Numbered from the stretch's first letter, positions 33,154 through 42,253 are shown. The stretch: DNA of 64,000 nucleotides from Streptomyces sp. NWU339 (GCF_003143855.1 NZ_QFRK01000019.1:1-64000), one strand, 5' to 3'. Notes: a model not told the origin generated them from the sequence alone. A program made the numbers and translations.

Positions 33154-33165
33154 GAGAGCGCTCTC
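33154..33165. promoter_or_regulatory. LacI-type operator palindrome
   Basis: GAGAGCGCTCTC is a perfect 12-bp palindrome centred on CG, between the end of the laccase gene and the start of the LacI-type regulator; this shape is usual for LacI-family operators in Streptomyces. Confidence 0.65.
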
Positions 33166-33179
33166 GCGGGTGCCGCCCG

Positions 33180-34163
33180 TCAGCGCTCGTGCGCCTCGCC
33201 CTCCCCCACGGCCCCGTGGCCGTGCTCGTGCGGGTCGTAGCCGGGGATCGTGCCGTCCGGCTTCTTCACCAGGAACATCCCGGTCATCCCCATGTCGGAG
33301 TGGCTCTGGACGTGGCAGTGGTACATCCAGGCGCCCGCCCCCACCCCCTCCCCCGCGATGATCTGGAAGCCGAAGGAGTCCGCCGGGCCCACGATCTTGT
33401 TGTCGATGACCTGGCTCGGGTCGTCGGGGCCGGTGAGCATGCCGGTCCGGTTGTCGGCCCAGCGGTGACCGTGCATGTGGAAGGTGTGGTAGTACTCGCC
33501 GTGCGTGATCATGACGATCTCGACGCGGTCGCCGACGGTGGCCTCGAAGTCGGGGCCGGTGTGGGCGGGCCTGTTGTTGATCGTCATGTCGTTGAAGACG
33601 ATCGTGTGCGTCCGGTCCGGCAGGACGTCTCCCTTGCGCCGTACGATCACCGCTCCGTACAGGCCGTTGCGGATGCCGCCGGTGCCGTGTTCCGTACCGA
33701 CGACGTGGTCGTGGTAGTGCCAGTAGCCGGCGCTGCCGGAGCGCCAGGTGCCGTCCGCGCGCCGTCCGGGTCTGTGGGTGCGCCAGGTGTAGGTGCGGGT
33801 GTCGCCGGGGGCGACGTCGCTGCGGTTCATCCTGGTGCCGTCGCTGGAGATCTCGTAGTCCAGGCCGTGGACGTGCAGGCTCACCGGTATGTCCATGGTG
33901 TTCTCGAACTCGATGTGCAGCGTGTCGCCTTCGTTGAGCTCGATCAGGGGGCCGGGGACGGACGCCTTGCCCTTCTCCAGGCCGTAGCCCATCCCTCCGC
34001 CGTCCAGTCGCTCGGCGTACAACTTGATGCGCCTCACCTCGCCGCCGGCGGGCGCGGTCTTCGCCGGCGTGGAGGCGCTGACCGCCTCGGGCCCCAGGGA
34101 CATCGATGTCGCGACGACCGCGCCGCCCAGCAGCACCCGCCGGTTGAAGTCGCGTCTTTGCAT
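33180..34163 (-). CDS. Small two-domain laccase (SLAC-type multicopper oxidase)
   Basis: A 327-residue secreted multicopper oxidase of the two-domain (trimeric) laccase type, oxidising phenols with reduction of O2 to water. The N-terminus carries a twin-arginine-like signal ('RRDFNRRVLLGGAVVATS'). Copper ligands are in 'VSLHVHGLDYEI', 'GYWHYHDHVVGTEHGTG', 'YYHTFHMHGHRWADN' and 'WMYHCHVQSHSDMGM'; the His-Cys-His of the last motif links type 1 and type 3 sites. The C-terminus is His-rich. ATG at 34163 has GGGAGAG upstream. The sequence is very close to what I remember of S. coelicolor SLAC (SCO6712) and S. griseus EpoA. Confidence 0.95.
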   Translation of the reverse strand: MQRRDFNRRVLLGGAVVATSMSLGPEAVSASTPAKTAPAGGEVRRIKLYAERLDGGGMGYGLEKGKASVPGPLIELNEGDTLHIEFENTMDIPVSLHVHGLDYEISSDGTRMNRSDVAPGDTRTYTWRTHRPGRRADGTWRSGSAGYWHYHDHVVGTEHGTGGIRNGLYGAVIVRRKGDVLPDRTHTIVFNDMTINNRPAHTGPDFEATVGDRVEIVMITHGEYYHTFHMHGHRWADNRTGMLTGPDDPSQVIDNKIVGPADSFGFQIIAGEGVGAGAWMYHCHVQSHSDMGMTGMFLVKKPDGTIPGYDPHEHGHGAVGEGEAHER

Positions 34164-34395
34164 GCCGAACTCTCCCTACTGGTAAGGGACTTGATGGTGC
34201 GGATCCGTGAGAGACGTGAACACAATGGCCGTGATGTTGCTGTCATGAACCTGGAAAACCGTACCGGCCACCCTCTTGTTTATCCACACTCAGGACAAAG
34301 TTCGTTTCATTGCGGCCATAGGTATTGGCGTGTGGCACAAAGAGGTCTAGCTTCCTTGACGCTGTCGCTGCGACCGAAGAGGGGTGGGTGGCCAC

Positions 34396-36942
34396 ATGCG
34401 GTTCACATCGCATCAAGAACCCATGCGCTTAAAGGGGTTGAGCACAAGAGGCACAAGAGGCACCAGAAGCACGAGAAGGACCGGAGCGGGGCGAAGGACG
34501 TGGGCGGCGACCGTCACCGCCGGAGTCGTCGCCGCCGGACTGCTGTCGGGTCCCGCCGCCAGCGCGCGCCCGGACGACGACCCGGCCCTGACAACGATGT
34601 CGATCAAGTCGCCTCCGGGTGGCGCGGACGTGCGGGTGCTGCTCTTCCACGGTTCCGCCGCGGCCGGCGACGAGTCGCCGGTGGTGAACGCCGGGATCGA
34701 GGCGATCGAGAAGATCGGACTGTCCGGCCCGGCGAACCAGCGCTTCGAGGTCACCGCGACGGACGACGCCTCGGTCTTCACCAACGACAAGAGGCTGGGC
34801 CGCTTCAACGCGATCGTGTTCCTCACCGGCGGCGGTGACGTCCTCGACCCGGCCCAGGAGGCGGGCCTGGAGGCCTACATGGAGGCCGGCGGCGGGTTCC
34901 TCGGTATTCATGACGCGGCCCGCGCGGAGCCGTACTCGGACTGGTTCACCGGTCTCATCGGCGCCCGTCCGGCCGCGTCCGGCCCGGCGGGCGCCCAGCG
35001 AGCGACCGTCGAGGTCGGCGACCGGCGGCATCCGGCGACCAAGAGCCTGCCGCAGGAGTGGAAACGGCCCGACAAGTGGCTGAACTGGACGAAGAACCCG
35101 TCCGGCGAGGTGCACACCGTGGCCAGGGTCCGCGAGTCGACCTACCAGCCCGGAACGAGCGCCAACGGAGCAGACCACCCGGTGAGTTGGTGCCGCGACT
35201 ACGACGGCGGCAGGTCCTTCTACACCGGGATGGGCGGCACGGTGTCGTCGTACGACGAGAGCGACTTCCGTGACCATCTGCGCGGCGCCCTGCTGTGGAC
35301 CACGCGGCTCGTCCAGGCGGACTGCAAGGCGACGATCAACGGCAACTACGCGGCGGAGCGGCTCACCCGGCCCAACCAGCCGGGCCAGAACGACCAGATC
35401 GGCGAGCCGCACGGGCTGGTCACCGCTCCCGACGGCCGAGTCTTCTACATCGGCCGCGGCGGCGCCGACTCCTCCCAGCCGGTGGTCACCGACTGGAACA
35501 ACCCCGACATCGGCAAGGGCAAGGGCGAGATCCACGTCTACGACCCGAAGACCGGGAAGGTGACCCTGGCCGGCGCACTCACCGTCTTCGGGAACAAGGG
35601 CGGCGGCGACGAACTGGTCAAGGTCGAGGAGGGGCTGCTGGGCATCGAGCTGGACCCGGCGTTCGAGCGGAACGGATGGGTGTATCTGCACTACACCCCC
35701 CACTCGGAGATCGACCGCGTCAAGCGCATGGCCGACCGCCGGGTCTCCCGCTTCACGTTCGACGAGTCCACCGGCAAGCTGGACCTGCGCAGCGAGAAGG
35801 TGCTGCTCGACTGGCCAGTGCAGATCCACAGTTGCTGCCATGCGGGCGGCGGGCTGGCCTGGGACTCCAAGGGCAACCTGTACATCGCCACCGGTGACAA
35901 CAACTCCAGTGGCTTCAGTGGCGGTTACTCGGGCAACAACCCCGAGCCGAACTTCAAGGGCGTCTCCTTCGCGGACGCGCGCCGCACGGCCGGCAACACC
36001 AACAACCTCAACGGCAAGATCCTGCGCATCCACCCGGAGCCGGACGGGACGTACACGCTCCCCGAGGGCAATCTGTTCACCGGCAAGGAGAGTGCCGAGG
36101 GCGGCGGCAAGACGCGCGGCGAGATCTATGTGATGGGTGTGCGCAACCCGGCGCGCATCTTCGTCGACCCGGTGACCGACGTGCTCTACGCCGGCTGGGT
36201 CGGCCCGGACGCGGGGCAGCCGTCGACGACCTGGGGCCCGGCCAAGTACGACACCTTCGCCGCGATCACCAAGGCGTCCAACCGCGGCTGGCCGTACTGC
36301 ATGGGCGACAAGCAGCCCTACCGGGACCGCAATCTGCCCGATCCGTCCCAGCCGCTGGGCTGGTACGACTGCGACCGCCCGAAGAACGAGTCGCCGAACA
36401 ACGACGGCCTGGTCAACCTGCCTCCGGTGACCGGCAACAACATCTGGTACTCGCCGCAGGGCGGCGGCCCGGTCTTTCCCCGGGACGGAAACGGCGTCCC
36501 CTCCTACAAGCAGGAGGAGACCACCTACAAGCTGCCCTGGCTCAAGGGCGGCGGGCAGGCCGCGATGAACGGGCCCGTCTACCGCTTCGACGAGGCGAAC
36601 GGCAGTGACACCAAGTGGCCGGCCTACTGGGACGGCAAGTGGTTCGTCGGCGACTTCTACGACGCCGACCAGCCGCGCAACGCGGTGCTCATGAACCCGA
36701 AGACCCAGGGCGACGGCGGACTGCCGGTGCACTCGGAGTCCCTGAAGAAGATCGTGCCGATCGGCAACGACGGCATCAAGAACCTGATGGACTGGAAGTT
36801 CGGTCCGGACGGCGCGCTGTACGTCCTCGACTACGGCCGCGGCTTCTTCACCTCGGACGCCAAGTCCGCGCTGTGGCGGGTCACCTACAAGGGCGGCGGC
36901 CCGACCCCGGCCGCCGGTCAGCTGGCGAGGGGAACCCAGTGA
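34396..36942 (+). CDS. Secreted ThuA domain plus PQQ-dependent sugar dehydrogenase, with a TTA codon
   Basis: An 848-residue exported protein. A long arginine/threonine-rich n-region is followed by the hydrophobic core 'WAATVTAGVVAAGLLSGPAA' and a signal cleavage site near 'ASARPDD'. Residues about 75-300 form a ThuA (trehalose-utilisation, GATase-like) domain with 'DVRVLLFHGS' and 'GGGFLGIHDAA'. Residues about 320-840 form a glucose/sorbosone dehydrogenase-like beta-propeller ('GIELDPAFERNGWVYLHYTP', 'IHSCCHAGGGLAWD', 'GEIYVMGVRNPARIF'), likely binding PQQ. Codon 12 is TTA (34429-34431), the rare bldA-dependent leucine codon, suggesting developmental control. GTG 34384 is an alternative start. 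Its stop overlaps the next start as GTGA. Confidence 0.88.
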   Translation: MRFTSHQEPMRLKGLSTRGTRGTRSTRRTGAGRRTWAATVTAGVVAAGLLSGPAASARPDDDPALTTMSIKSPPGGADVRVLLFHGSAAAGDESPVVNAGIEAIEKIGLSGPANQRFEVTATDDASVFTNDKRLGRFNAIVFLTGGGDVLDPAQEAGLEAYMEAGGGFLGIHDAARAEPYSDWFTGLIGARPAASGPAGAQRATVEVGDRRHPATKSLPQEWKRPDKWLNWTKNPSGEVHTVARVRESTYQPGTSANGADHPVSWCRDYDGGRSFYTGMGGTVSSYDESDFRDHLRGALLWTTRLVQADCKATINGNYAAERLTRPNQPGQNDQIGEPHGLVTAPDGRVFYIGRGGADSSQPVVTDWNNPDIGKGKGEIHVYDPKTGKVTLAGALTVFGNKGGGDELVKVEEGLLGIELDPAFERNGWVYLHYTPHSEIDRVKRMADRRVSRFTFDESTGKLDLRSEKVLLDWPVQIHSCCHAGGGLAWDSKGNLYIATGDNNSSGFSGGYSGNNPEPNFKGVSFADARRTAGNTNNLNGKILRIHPEPDGTYTLPEGNLFTGKESAEGGGKTRGEIYVMGVRNPARIFVDPVTDVLYAGWVGPDAGQPSTTWGPAKYDTFAAITKASNRGWPYCMGDKQPYRDRNLPDPSQPLGWYDCDRPKNESPNNDGLVNLPPVTGNNIWYSPQGGGPVFPRDGNGVPSYKQEETTYKLPWLKGGGQAAMNGPVYRFDEANGSDTKWPAYWDGKWFVGDFYDADQPRNAVLMNPKTQGDGGLPVHSESLKKIVPIGNDGIKNLMDWKFGPDGALYVLDYGRGFFTSDAKSALWRVTYKGGGPTPAAGQLARGTQ

Positions 36943-39140
36943 TACGGCAACGCAGAATCTGGGCCGCCCTGTTGGCCGCCCTGCTCATGACGCTCGGGCT
37001 GCAGAGCATCTCTGCGGCCGACGACACCGAGGCCTCCGGGGCCAAGGCGGCGGACCAGGTACTCACCTGGACCGCGGGCAACGACATCGACAAGTACCTC
37101 TCGGCACCGGCGACCGCGGTGGCCGGACCGGCGACGATCGTCTTCGAGAACAGCGTGGCCACCGGCAACACCACTGGTATGCCACACACGTTGACGTTCG
37201 TCACCTCGGACCCCGAGTTCAACAACGACGTCCAGCTCAACATCCTGGCCAACCCCAACGACGCCCAGAAAGGCCGGTACACCGCCGAGGTCACGCTCAC
37301 CCCGGGCCGCTACTTCTACCACTGCACGATCCCCGGCCACGGCCAGATGCAGGGCATCCTGGTGGTGACCGAGGGCAGCGGTGAGGACACCACGGCGCCC
37401 GAGGCGACCGCGGAGGTGACCGGCGCGCAGAACGCCGAGGGCGCCTACGTCGGTTCGGCGAGTGTCGCCGTCACGGCGACCGACGGGGGCTCGGGCGTCG
37501 ACCGGATCGAGTACGCGATCGGCGCCGACGGCGCCTGGCAGCCGTACACCGCGCCGGTCGTCGTCGACCAGGTCGGTACGCACACGGTGCGCTACCGCGC
37601 CCTGGACAAGGCAGGCAACGTCTCGGCGGAGCAGAGCGTCGGGTTCACCGTCGTCGCCCCGCCGACGGACGACACCACCGCACCGGAGACCTCGGCGACG
37701 GTGGACGGTGAGAAGAACGCCGACGGCGCGTACATCGACATGGCGACCGTCACCGTCACCGCCTCCGACACGGGCTCCGGTGTCAACACCATCGAGTACG
37801 CGATCGGTTCCGGCGCCTGGCGGGCGTACACCGGCCCGGTGATGGTGCATCAGGTCGGTACGCACACCGTGCGCTATCGCGCCACGGACAAGTCGGGTAA
37901 CGCGGCGGCCGAGAAGAGCGTCGAGTTCACCGTCGTCTCCGCGCCCCCGCAGGACACCACCCCGCCGGTGACCGGCGTGACCGTCGCGGGCTCGAAGAAC
38001 TCCGACGGGGCGTACGTCGGCAGCGCGAAGGTGACCGTCAGCGCCACCGACGGGCACGGTTCCGGCGTCGCCGGCATCGAGTACTCGCTCGACGGCGGGC
38101 CCTACCTGGCGTACACGGCGCCCGTGGTCGTCGACCGGGTGGGCAGGCACACCCTGGCCTACCGGGCGAGCGACAAGGCGGGCAACACCTCCGCCCCGCT
38201 CACGGTGAGCTTCACGGTCGTGTCGGGCCAGGTCCCCCCACCGCCCTGCCCGGAGTTCGACGAGCGGCTGACGGTGTTCGTCGGCGAGGTCGACTCGGGT
38301 GTGCCCAACCGGGTCACCAACAACCGGTGCCGGATCGGCGAGTTGATCGAGGACGAGAAGGAGTGGACGTCCCACGCGCTGTTCCTGAAGCACGTCAAGG
38401 GCGTGCTGGACAAGCTCGAGAAGGAAGGAGTCGTCGACCGGCGGGAGCACCGGGCGATCAACACGGCGGCCGGCCAGTCCGGGATCGGCAAGCCGGGCCA
38501 GACCGAGGGCTACCGCACGATCCTCGACGGCAGTGCGGAGTCGTTCGCCAAGTGGCAGCAGGTGGGCGGGGGTTCGTTCGGGCTGAACCCGGACGGGTCG
38601 ATCACCTCCGGCACCACCAGGGCCGGACTCGGCATGCTGTGGTTCCCCGAGCGCAAGTACGGCGACTTCTCGCTGAAGCTGCAGTGGCGGGACGACGCGC
38701 CGGGCACCGGCAACGCCAACTCCGGTGTGTTCGTGCGGTTCCCGCAGGTGCACGACCATCCGGAGGAGACGCGGCCGGAGTGGGTCGCCATCAAGTACGG
38801 GCACGAGGTGCAGGTGTTCGACTCCCCCACCGGCGACATGTACAAGACGGGCTCGGTCTACGGCTTCGACCGGGTGGGCCTGGCCGGTGCGGGCGTGACG
38901 CAGAAGGGCACCTGGAACGACTACGAGATCCGCGTGGTGGACCAGCACTACTCGGTCTACCGCAACGGTGTGCTGATCAACGAGTTCGACAACACCGGTG
39001 GCCAGGACTTCACCCCGCCGCGCTCGGACGACCCGGGTACGGACGGGCGGCGGTTCGCCTCCGGCTACGTCGGGCTCCAGGTCCACGGCACCACCGACGT
39101 GGTCTCGTACCGGGACGTCCGGATCAAGGAACTGCCGTGA
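36939..39140 (+). CDS. Secreted cupredoxin, Ig-like repeats and DUF1080 (3-keto-glycoside hydrolase-like) protein
   Basis: A 733-residue exported protein beginning 'MIRQRRIWAALLAALLMTLG' (signal peptide). Residues 40-145 are a plastocyanin-like domain with type 1 copper ligands His83, Cys129, His134 and Met137 (PHTL; CTIPGHGQM). Three OmpL47/Ig-like repeats of about 95 residues follow (about 150-440; each ends '...FTVV'). Residues about 505-733 are a DUF1080 concanavalin-like domain, a family now linked to 3-keto-disaccharide hydrolysis. GTG 36939 is coupled to the ThuA/PQQ gene. The pair could form an extracellular electron-transfer and sugar-oxidation unit in which the copper domain accepts electrons from the PQQ enzyme; this role is inference. 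Confidence 0.88.
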   Translation: MIRQRRIWAALLAALLMTLGLQSISAADDTEASGAKAADQVLTWTAGNDIDKYLSAPATAVAGPATIVFENSVATGNTTGMPHTLTFVTSDPEFNNDVQLNILANPNDAQKGRYTAEVTLTPGRYFYHCTIPGHGQMQGILVVTEGSGEDTTAPEATAEVTGAQNAEGAYVGSASVAVTATDGGSGVDRIEYAIGADGAWQPYTAPVVVDQVGTHTVRYRALDKAGNVSAEQSVGFTVVAPPTDDTTAPETSATVDGEKNADGAYIDMATVTVTASDTGSGVNTIEYAIGSGAWRAYTGPVMVHQVGTHTVRYRATDKSGNAAAEKSVEFTVVSAPPQDTTPPVTGVTVAGSKNSDGAYVGSAKVTVSATDGHGSGVAGIEYSLDGGPYLAYTAPVVVDRVGRHTLAYRASDKAGNTSAPLTVSFTVVSGQVPPPPCPEFDERLTVFVGEVDSGVPNRVTNNRCRIGELIEDEKEWTSHALFLKHVKGVLDKLEKEGVVDRREHRAINTAAGQSGIGKPGQTEGYRTILDGSAESFAKWQQVGGGSFGLNPDGSITSGTTRAGLGMLWFPERKYGDFSLKLQWRDDAPGTGNANSGVFVRFPQVHDHPEETRPEWVAIKYGHEVQVFDSPTGDMYKTGSVYGFDRVGLAGAGVTQKGTWNDYEIRVVDQHYSVYRNGVLINEFDNTGGQDFTPPRSDDPGTDGRRFASGYVGLQVHGTTDVVSYRDVRIKELP

Positions 39141-39194
39141 GACGGCACTGACCAAGGAGCCGAGCCGAGCCGAACCGAGTTGAGCTGATCAACG

Positions 39195-39227
39195 GTCAGG
39201 AAGCCGCGGGCCCGGGCTTCCTGACCC
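39195..39227. terminator. Bidirectional hairpin terminator
   Basis: Perfect 12-bp arms GGTCAGGAAGCC (39195-39206) and GGCTTCCTGACC (39216-39227) with a 9-nt loop, between the convergent cupredoxin and alcohol dehydrogenase genes. Confidence 0.78.
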
Positions 39228-39269
39228 GGCTCGGCCGGCCCCGACTGGGCTCCCCCGGCGTCTTCGGGC

Positions 39270-40460
39270 TCACGGCTGCATGAGCACCTTGACCGCGCCG
39301 TCCTGCTTGCGCTGGAACATGTCGTAGGCCCGGGGCGCGTCCGACAGCGGCACGCGGTGGGTGGCGAAGTCCTCGACGCCGAGGGGGTCGTCGTCTGTGA
39401 GGTGGGGGATGATCTCGTCGCTCCAGCGGCGTACGTTCGCCTGCCCCATGCGCATCTGGATCTGCTTGTCGAACAGGGTGAGCATGGGCATCGGGTCGGC
39501 CATGCCTCCGTAGACGCCGGTGATCGAGATGGTGCCGCCGCGGCGCACCATCTCGATCGCGGTGTGGAGGGCGGCGAGCCGGTCGACGCTGAAGCGTTCC
39601 GCCATGGGACCGCTCAGCTTGCGGGGCAGCAGCGCGGAGGCGTTCTGCACCATGCGGGCCGCCGCGCTGCCGTGCGCCTCGGTGCCGACGGCGTCGATCA
39701 CGGCGTCGGGCCCACGCCCGTCGGTCTGGTCGCGCAGGGCCGTGACGAGTTCCTTCTCGTCGTCGAAGGAGCGCAGGTCGAAGGTCTCCACGCCCCGGTC
39801 ACGCGCCCGGTGCAGGCGTTCCGGGACCAGGTCCACGCCGAAGACCCGGCCGGCTCCCTTGAGCTGGGCGATCCTGCAGGCCATGTCGCCGATGGGACCG
39901 AGGCCGAGCACGGCGATGCTGCCGCCCTTCGGGACATCGGCGTAGGCGACCGCCTGCCAGGCGGTGGGCAGCACGTCGGAGAGGTAGACGAACCGGTCGT
40001 CGGGCGGCCCCTGGGGAACCTTGATGGGACCGTACTGGGCCTGCGGGACCCGCAGGTACTCGGCCTGGCCGCCCGGCACCGCGCCGTAGAGGCGGGTGTA
40101 GCCGAACAGGGCCGCGCCCATGCCCTCGGCGCTGACCTGAGTGGTCTCGCACTGGGTGGGCAGGCCGGTGAGACACATCCAGCAGTTGCCGCAGGCGATC
40201 TGGAACGGCACCACGACCCGGTCGCCGGCCTGGAGGTCCGGCACGGCGGCGCCGACCTCCTCGACGATGCCCATCGGCTCGTGGCCGAGGATGTCGCCCG
40301 GGGTCATGAACGGGGTGAGCACCTCGTACAGATGCAGGTCGGAGCCGCACAGGCCGGTGGAGGTGATCCGGATGACGGCGTCCGTGGGTTCCTCGATCCG
40401 GGGATCGGGCACGTTCTCCACCCTGACGTCCCGCTTTCCCTGCCAGGTCACTGCCCTCAT
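39270..40460 (-). CDS. Zinc-dependent alcohol dehydrogenase (glutathione-independent formaldehyde dehydrogenase-like)
   Basis: A 396-residue cytoplasmic medium-chain dehydrogenase. Catalytic zinc ligands are in 'TSTGLCGSDLHLYE' and 'ILGHEPMGIVEEVG'; structural zinc cysteines are in 'CGNCWMCLTGLPTQC'. The NAD-binding motif is 'SIAVLGLGPIGDMACRIAQL'. The overall pattern is that of the threonine/formaldehyde dehydrogenase subgroup seen widely in actinobacteria. ATG at 40460 has AGGGAG upstream and gives the conserved opening 'MRAVTWQGKRDVRVENVPDP'. It is monocistronic, diverging from the DUF3048 gene. The physiological substrate is uncertain. Confidence 0.92.
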   Translation of the reverse strand: MRAVTWQGKRDVRVENVPDPRIEEPTDAVIRITSTGLCGSDLHLYEVLTPFMTPGDILGHEPMGIVEEVGAAVPDLQAGDRVVVPFQIACGNCWMCLTGLPTQCETTQVSAEGMGAALFGYTRLYGAVPGGQAEYLRVPQAQYGPIKVPQGPPDDRFVYLSDVLPTAWQAVAYADVPKGGSIAVLGLGPIGDMACRIAQLKGAGRVFGVDLVPERLHRARDRGVETFDLRSFDDEKELVTALRDQTDGRGPDAVIDAVGTEAHGSAAARMVQNASALLPRKLSGPMAERFSVDRLAALHTAIEMVRRGGTISITGVYGGMADPMPMLTLFDKQIQMRMGQANVRRWSDEIIPHLTDDDPLGVEDFATHRVPLSDAPRAYDMFQRKQDGAVKVLMQP

Positions 40461-40680
40461 CGCCGCCCGCTCCCTTCGTGGTGGCCGGTGTGCCGTTGCC
40501 GCTGTGCTTCTTCGTGGCTTCTTCGTGCGGGGTCCCGGGTACCCGAGCGGTCCGTGCCGAACCGCGCGCCCCTGGGCCGATCGGCGGAAGCCACCGCGCG
40601 GGACCGTCATTGATCAGGCATAGCCACCGACGATCAGAAAAGCGCAAAATCAAGACAACTGATGATTCAGGGCGGGCAGG

Positions 40681-41700
40681 GTGGCGACGGTGGGCATGGG
40701 ACGAGGGACGCGCACACGACGCGCGGCACGGCGCACGGCAACGGCGAGAGCACTGCTGGCGGTGTTCCTGGCGGCCGGTCTGGCGGCCGGCTGCACGGCC
40801 TCGGACGGACCGGTCGACGACGGGCGCGGAAAGCGCGGGCCGTCGCCGCTCGAGCCGCGGCCGGACGGGACCGGCAGCCCTCCGGTGCTCGCCGTGAAGC
40901 TCGACAACACTCCTGCGGCCCGGCCGCAAACGGGCCTGGACGCGGCGGACGTGGTGTACGTCGAGCAGGTCGAGGGCGGGCTGAGCCGGCTGATGGCGGT
41001 CTACTCCACCCGGCTGCCCGAGTCCGTGGGGCCGGTGCGCAGCGCCCGGGAGGCCGATCTGGAGCTGCTGCGCCAGTTCGACCGGCCGATCCTGGCGTTC
41101 TCCGGGGCGCAGAGCAGACTGCTGCCGCTGATCGACGAGGCTCCGCTGGAGGCCCTGACCCCGGGGACGCCCGGATCGAAGGCGGGTGTCTACGACCGGG
41201 CCACCGACCGGTCCTCCCCGCACAACCTCTACCTGCACCCCCGGCGGCTCCTGGACGACCCGCCCGGCCGATCCGCGCTGACCACCGGCTTCCACCAGGG
41301 TCCGCCGCCCCGGGGCGGCACACCCGAGGCCACGCACACGGTGCGCTATCCGGCGGCCCGCTTCGCCTTCACCTGGTCCGACGCCCGCGACCGCTGGTTG
41401 GTCTCGATGGACGGCGATCCCGCGGTCACCCCGCGGGGCGAGCGGCTGGCGCCCGCGACCGTCGTCGTGCAGTACGTGACCGTTCGCCCCTCCGACTACC
41501 GCGACCGCCTCGGCAACAACACGCCGTACACCGAGACGGTGGGCTCCGGGGAGGCCACCGTGCTGCGCGACGGGCGCGCCCACGAGGTCCGCTGGAGCAG
41601 GCCGGACGCCACGGACGGCACCTCGTTCACGACGAACGACGGCGCTCCGGTGAACTTCGCGCGGGGGCAGGTGTGGGTGGTGTACGCGAAGGCCCCCTGA
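40681..41700 (+). CDS. DUF3048 family lipoprotein
   Basis: A 339-residue exported lipoprotein. The signal peptide ends in the lipobox 'LAAGC' with Cys38 as the lipidated residue. The mature part matches DUF3048 (YerB-like): 'PPVLAVKLDNTPAARPQTGL' and 'ADVVYVEQVEGGLSRLMAVY' near the N-terminus, 'SVGPVRSAREADLELLRQFD', and a C-terminal 'ATVVVQYVTVRPSDYRDRLG'. The function of the family is unknown; a cell-envelope role is assumed from localisation. GTG 40681 is used, but ATG 40696 would also preserve the signal peptide. It is separated from neighbours by promoters on both sides. Confidence 0.88.
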   Translation: MATVGMGRGTRTRRAARRTATARALLAVFLAAGLAAGCTASDGPVDDGRGKRGPSPLEPRPDGTGSPPVLAVKLDNTPAARPQTGLDAADVVYVEQVEGGLSRLMAVYSTRLPESVGPVRSAREADLELLRQFDRPILAFSGAQSRLLPLIDEAPLEALTPGTPGSKAGVYDRATDRSSPHNLYLHPRRLLDDPPGRSALTTGFHQGPPPRGGTPEATHTVRYPAARFAFTWSDARDRWLVSMDGDPAVTPRGERLAPATVVVQYVTVRPSDYRDRLGNNTPYTETVGSGEATVLRDGRAHEVRWSRPDATDGTSFTTNDGAPVNFARGQVWVVYAKAP

Positions 41701-41751
41701 TCAGCGCGGGGCCGTCACCCGGCGTCGCGACCACGCCGCCGCCTCACCGCC

Positions 41752-42210
41752 TCACCGGTTCGACGGGACGGCGGGGTGGCGCAGCCCCTCGGCCGCGTCC
41801 GCCACCCGGCGGATCAGCTCGAAGAAGGCGGCCTGCTCGTCGTCGCCCAGCGGGGCCAGGAAGACCTGGTTCATCCGGGCGGTGCGCACCACCAGCTTGC
41901 GGTGGGTGCGCAGGCCGTCGTCCGTGAGCCGGAGCAGGAAGCGGCGGCCGTCCTGCGGATCACGGACCTTGTCGAGCAGGTCCCGCCGGAGGAGCCGGCC
42001 GATCACCTCGGCGATGGTGGACCGGTCGAGCCCCACCCGCTCCCCCACCGTGCGCTGGTCCAGGCCGGGCTCGGCGACGAGCGCGTTGAGGACCGCGAAC
42101 TGCGGCGAGGTGATCTCCTCGGAGACCATCGTGTTCCACAGCAGGTGGTGCGCCTGCTGGAGCCGCCGGGCCAGATGCCCGGGATGGCTGGTGAGGTCCA
42201 CCGCTGCCAT
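41752..42210 (-). CDS. pcaV: MarR family repressor of the pca genes
   Basis: A 152-residue MarR-type dimeric repressor that, by position and similarity, is PcaV, which in S. coelicolor represses protocatechuate catabolism and is released by protocatechuate. The winged helix is 'LVAEPGLDQRTVGERVGLDR' followed by 'STIAEVIGRLLRRDLLDKV' and the wing 'DPQDGRRFLLRLTDDGL'. ATG at 42210 has AGGGGG upstream. It diverges from the pca operon. Two related operator-like palindromes lie in the shared promoter region, one near each start, indicating control of both transcripts. Confidence 0.92.
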   Translation of the reverse strand: MAAVDLTSHPGHLARRLQQAHHLLWNTMVSEEITSPQFAVLNALVAEPGLDQRTVGERVGLDRSTIAEVIGRLLRRDLLDKVRDPQDGRRFLLRLTDDGLRTHRKLVVRTARMNQVFLAPLGDDEQAAFFELIRRVADAAEGLRHPAVPSNR

Positions 42211-42233
42211 GTACGCCCCCTGCCCTATGTCGT

Positions 42234-42253
42234 TTAGTTGGTGCACTGAACAA
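42234..42253. promoter_or_regulatory. Degenerate PcaV operator near pcaV
   Basis: On the minus strand this reads TTGTTCAGTGCACCAACTAA and shares the TCAGTGC-C core with the perfect palindrome at 42380-42399. It lies 24 bp upstream of the pcaV start, suited to autoregulation. Confidence 0.5.

Noticed and set aside
34445..34490. Short 9-nt direct repeats (CACAAGAGG type) at the start of the ThuA/PQQ gene
   Set aside because: They code for the Thr-Arg-Gly-rich n-region of the signal peptide and are too few and too diverged to call a separate element.
39159..39180. GAGCC pentanucleotide run after the cupredoxin gene
   Set aside because: Only three perfect copies in noncoding DNA next to a terminator; no functional reading is supported.
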